In this document: positions 62,478 to 64,000 of the stretch, piece after piece
Layout of the letters: the number at the start of each line of letters is the position of its first letter
Position numbering within the stretch: position 1 is the first letter of the stretch
NCBI GenBank assembly: GCA_022072615.1
Contig: JAJVHS010000047.1
Span: 1-64,000 of the forward strand
Source of the DNA: Phycisphaerales bacterium
Lineage (GTDB): Bacteria; Planctomycetota; Phycisphaerae; Phycisphaerales; UBA1924
Direction of reading: 5' to 3'
Length of the DNA: 64,000 nucleotides
The notes under the pieces: model-generated
Told to the model about the DNA's origin: nothing
Database searches by the model: none
What the model saw: only the letters and a program-made list of their open reading frames with translations
Translations under genes and position numbers: made by a program

Positions 62478-64000
<1,523 letters not shown>

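Overview
The window reads as a GC-rich chromosomal segment of a planctomycete, most likely of the Phycisphaerae type. The pointers are: several exported proteins ending in dockerin-like DxDxSGFVDTDD repeats; two proteins ending in a PEP-CTERM-like tail; two stand-alone prepilin-like proteins with an FT(L/M)(I/L)EL N-terminus; three ECF sigma factors each overlapping a membrane partner gene; a Hanks kinase fused to TPRs; and DUF2961 and spermidine-synthase-fusion families common in this phylum. These are family-level recognitions made by eye. No database search was run. I saw no tRNA, rRNA, CRISPR array, transposase or prophage gene, so this looks like ordinary chromosome with an accessory carbohydrate island.

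Layout. 1-5.6 kb (minus): RNase E/G (cut by the left edge), PTS enzyme I, and a Tat-exported NAD-epimerase followed by a strong terminator. 5.9-8.7 kb: a nucleotide-transporter-like protein, a small lipoprotein and a prepilin-like protein flanked by degenerate 7-bp repeats. 8.8-11.8 kb (minus): Der GTPase with an unusual first G domain, overlapped by an unknown Gly-rich gene. 12.0-14.8 kb: ECF sigma / membrane partner / exported protein, closed by a terminator. 15.1-17.6 kb: a large secreted dockerin-like protein with its own terminator. 17.7-21.7 kb (minus): beta-propeller lipoprotein, acetyl-xylan-esterase-like hydrolase with a duplicated C-terminal motif, and a conserved unknown. 21.8-23.4 kb: second ECF sigma/anti-sigma pair.

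23.4-40.1 kb is the most coherent accessory region, a LacI-controlled beta-glucan utilisation locus. It has a LacI repressor, a GH144/glycoamylase-type lipoprotein, a GH94 phosphorylase, a translationally coupled prepilin-like protein, a small membrane protein, a sugar ABC transporter (binding protein and two permeases, no ATPase), a dockerin-like secreted protein, a PEP-CTERM protein, a 1084-residue alpha/alpha-barrel enzyme and a GH1 beta-glucosidase. Four LacI-type palindromes lie in this stretch, two of them sitting on recognisable promoters. The expected flow is extracellular or surface cleavage, import, then phosphorolysis (GH94) or hydrolysis (GH1), with the secreted proteins co-regulated. 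The linkage (beta-1,2 suggested by the GH144-like protein) is an inference.

40.2-50.6 kb: a Ser/Thr kinase-TPR protein convergent with an FHA-GAF-SpoIIE phosphatase, a di-haem peroxidase fused to a dockerin-like tail, a third ECF sigma factor with an RseB-like membrane partner, and a membrane spermidine-synthase-like fusion. 50.7-55.1 kb (minus): a KdsC-like HAD phosphatase and the flagellar rod/ring genes flgF-flgG-flgA-flgH. 55.3-64 kb: a small FmdB-like protein, phosphomannomutase/phosphoglucomutase, a PEP-CTERM protein, a GH172 (DUF2961) protein, a YciI-like lipoprotein, a YdeI-like protein, a methyltransferase and ThiC, which runs off the right edge and carries an 8-bp tandem repeat in its 3' coding end.
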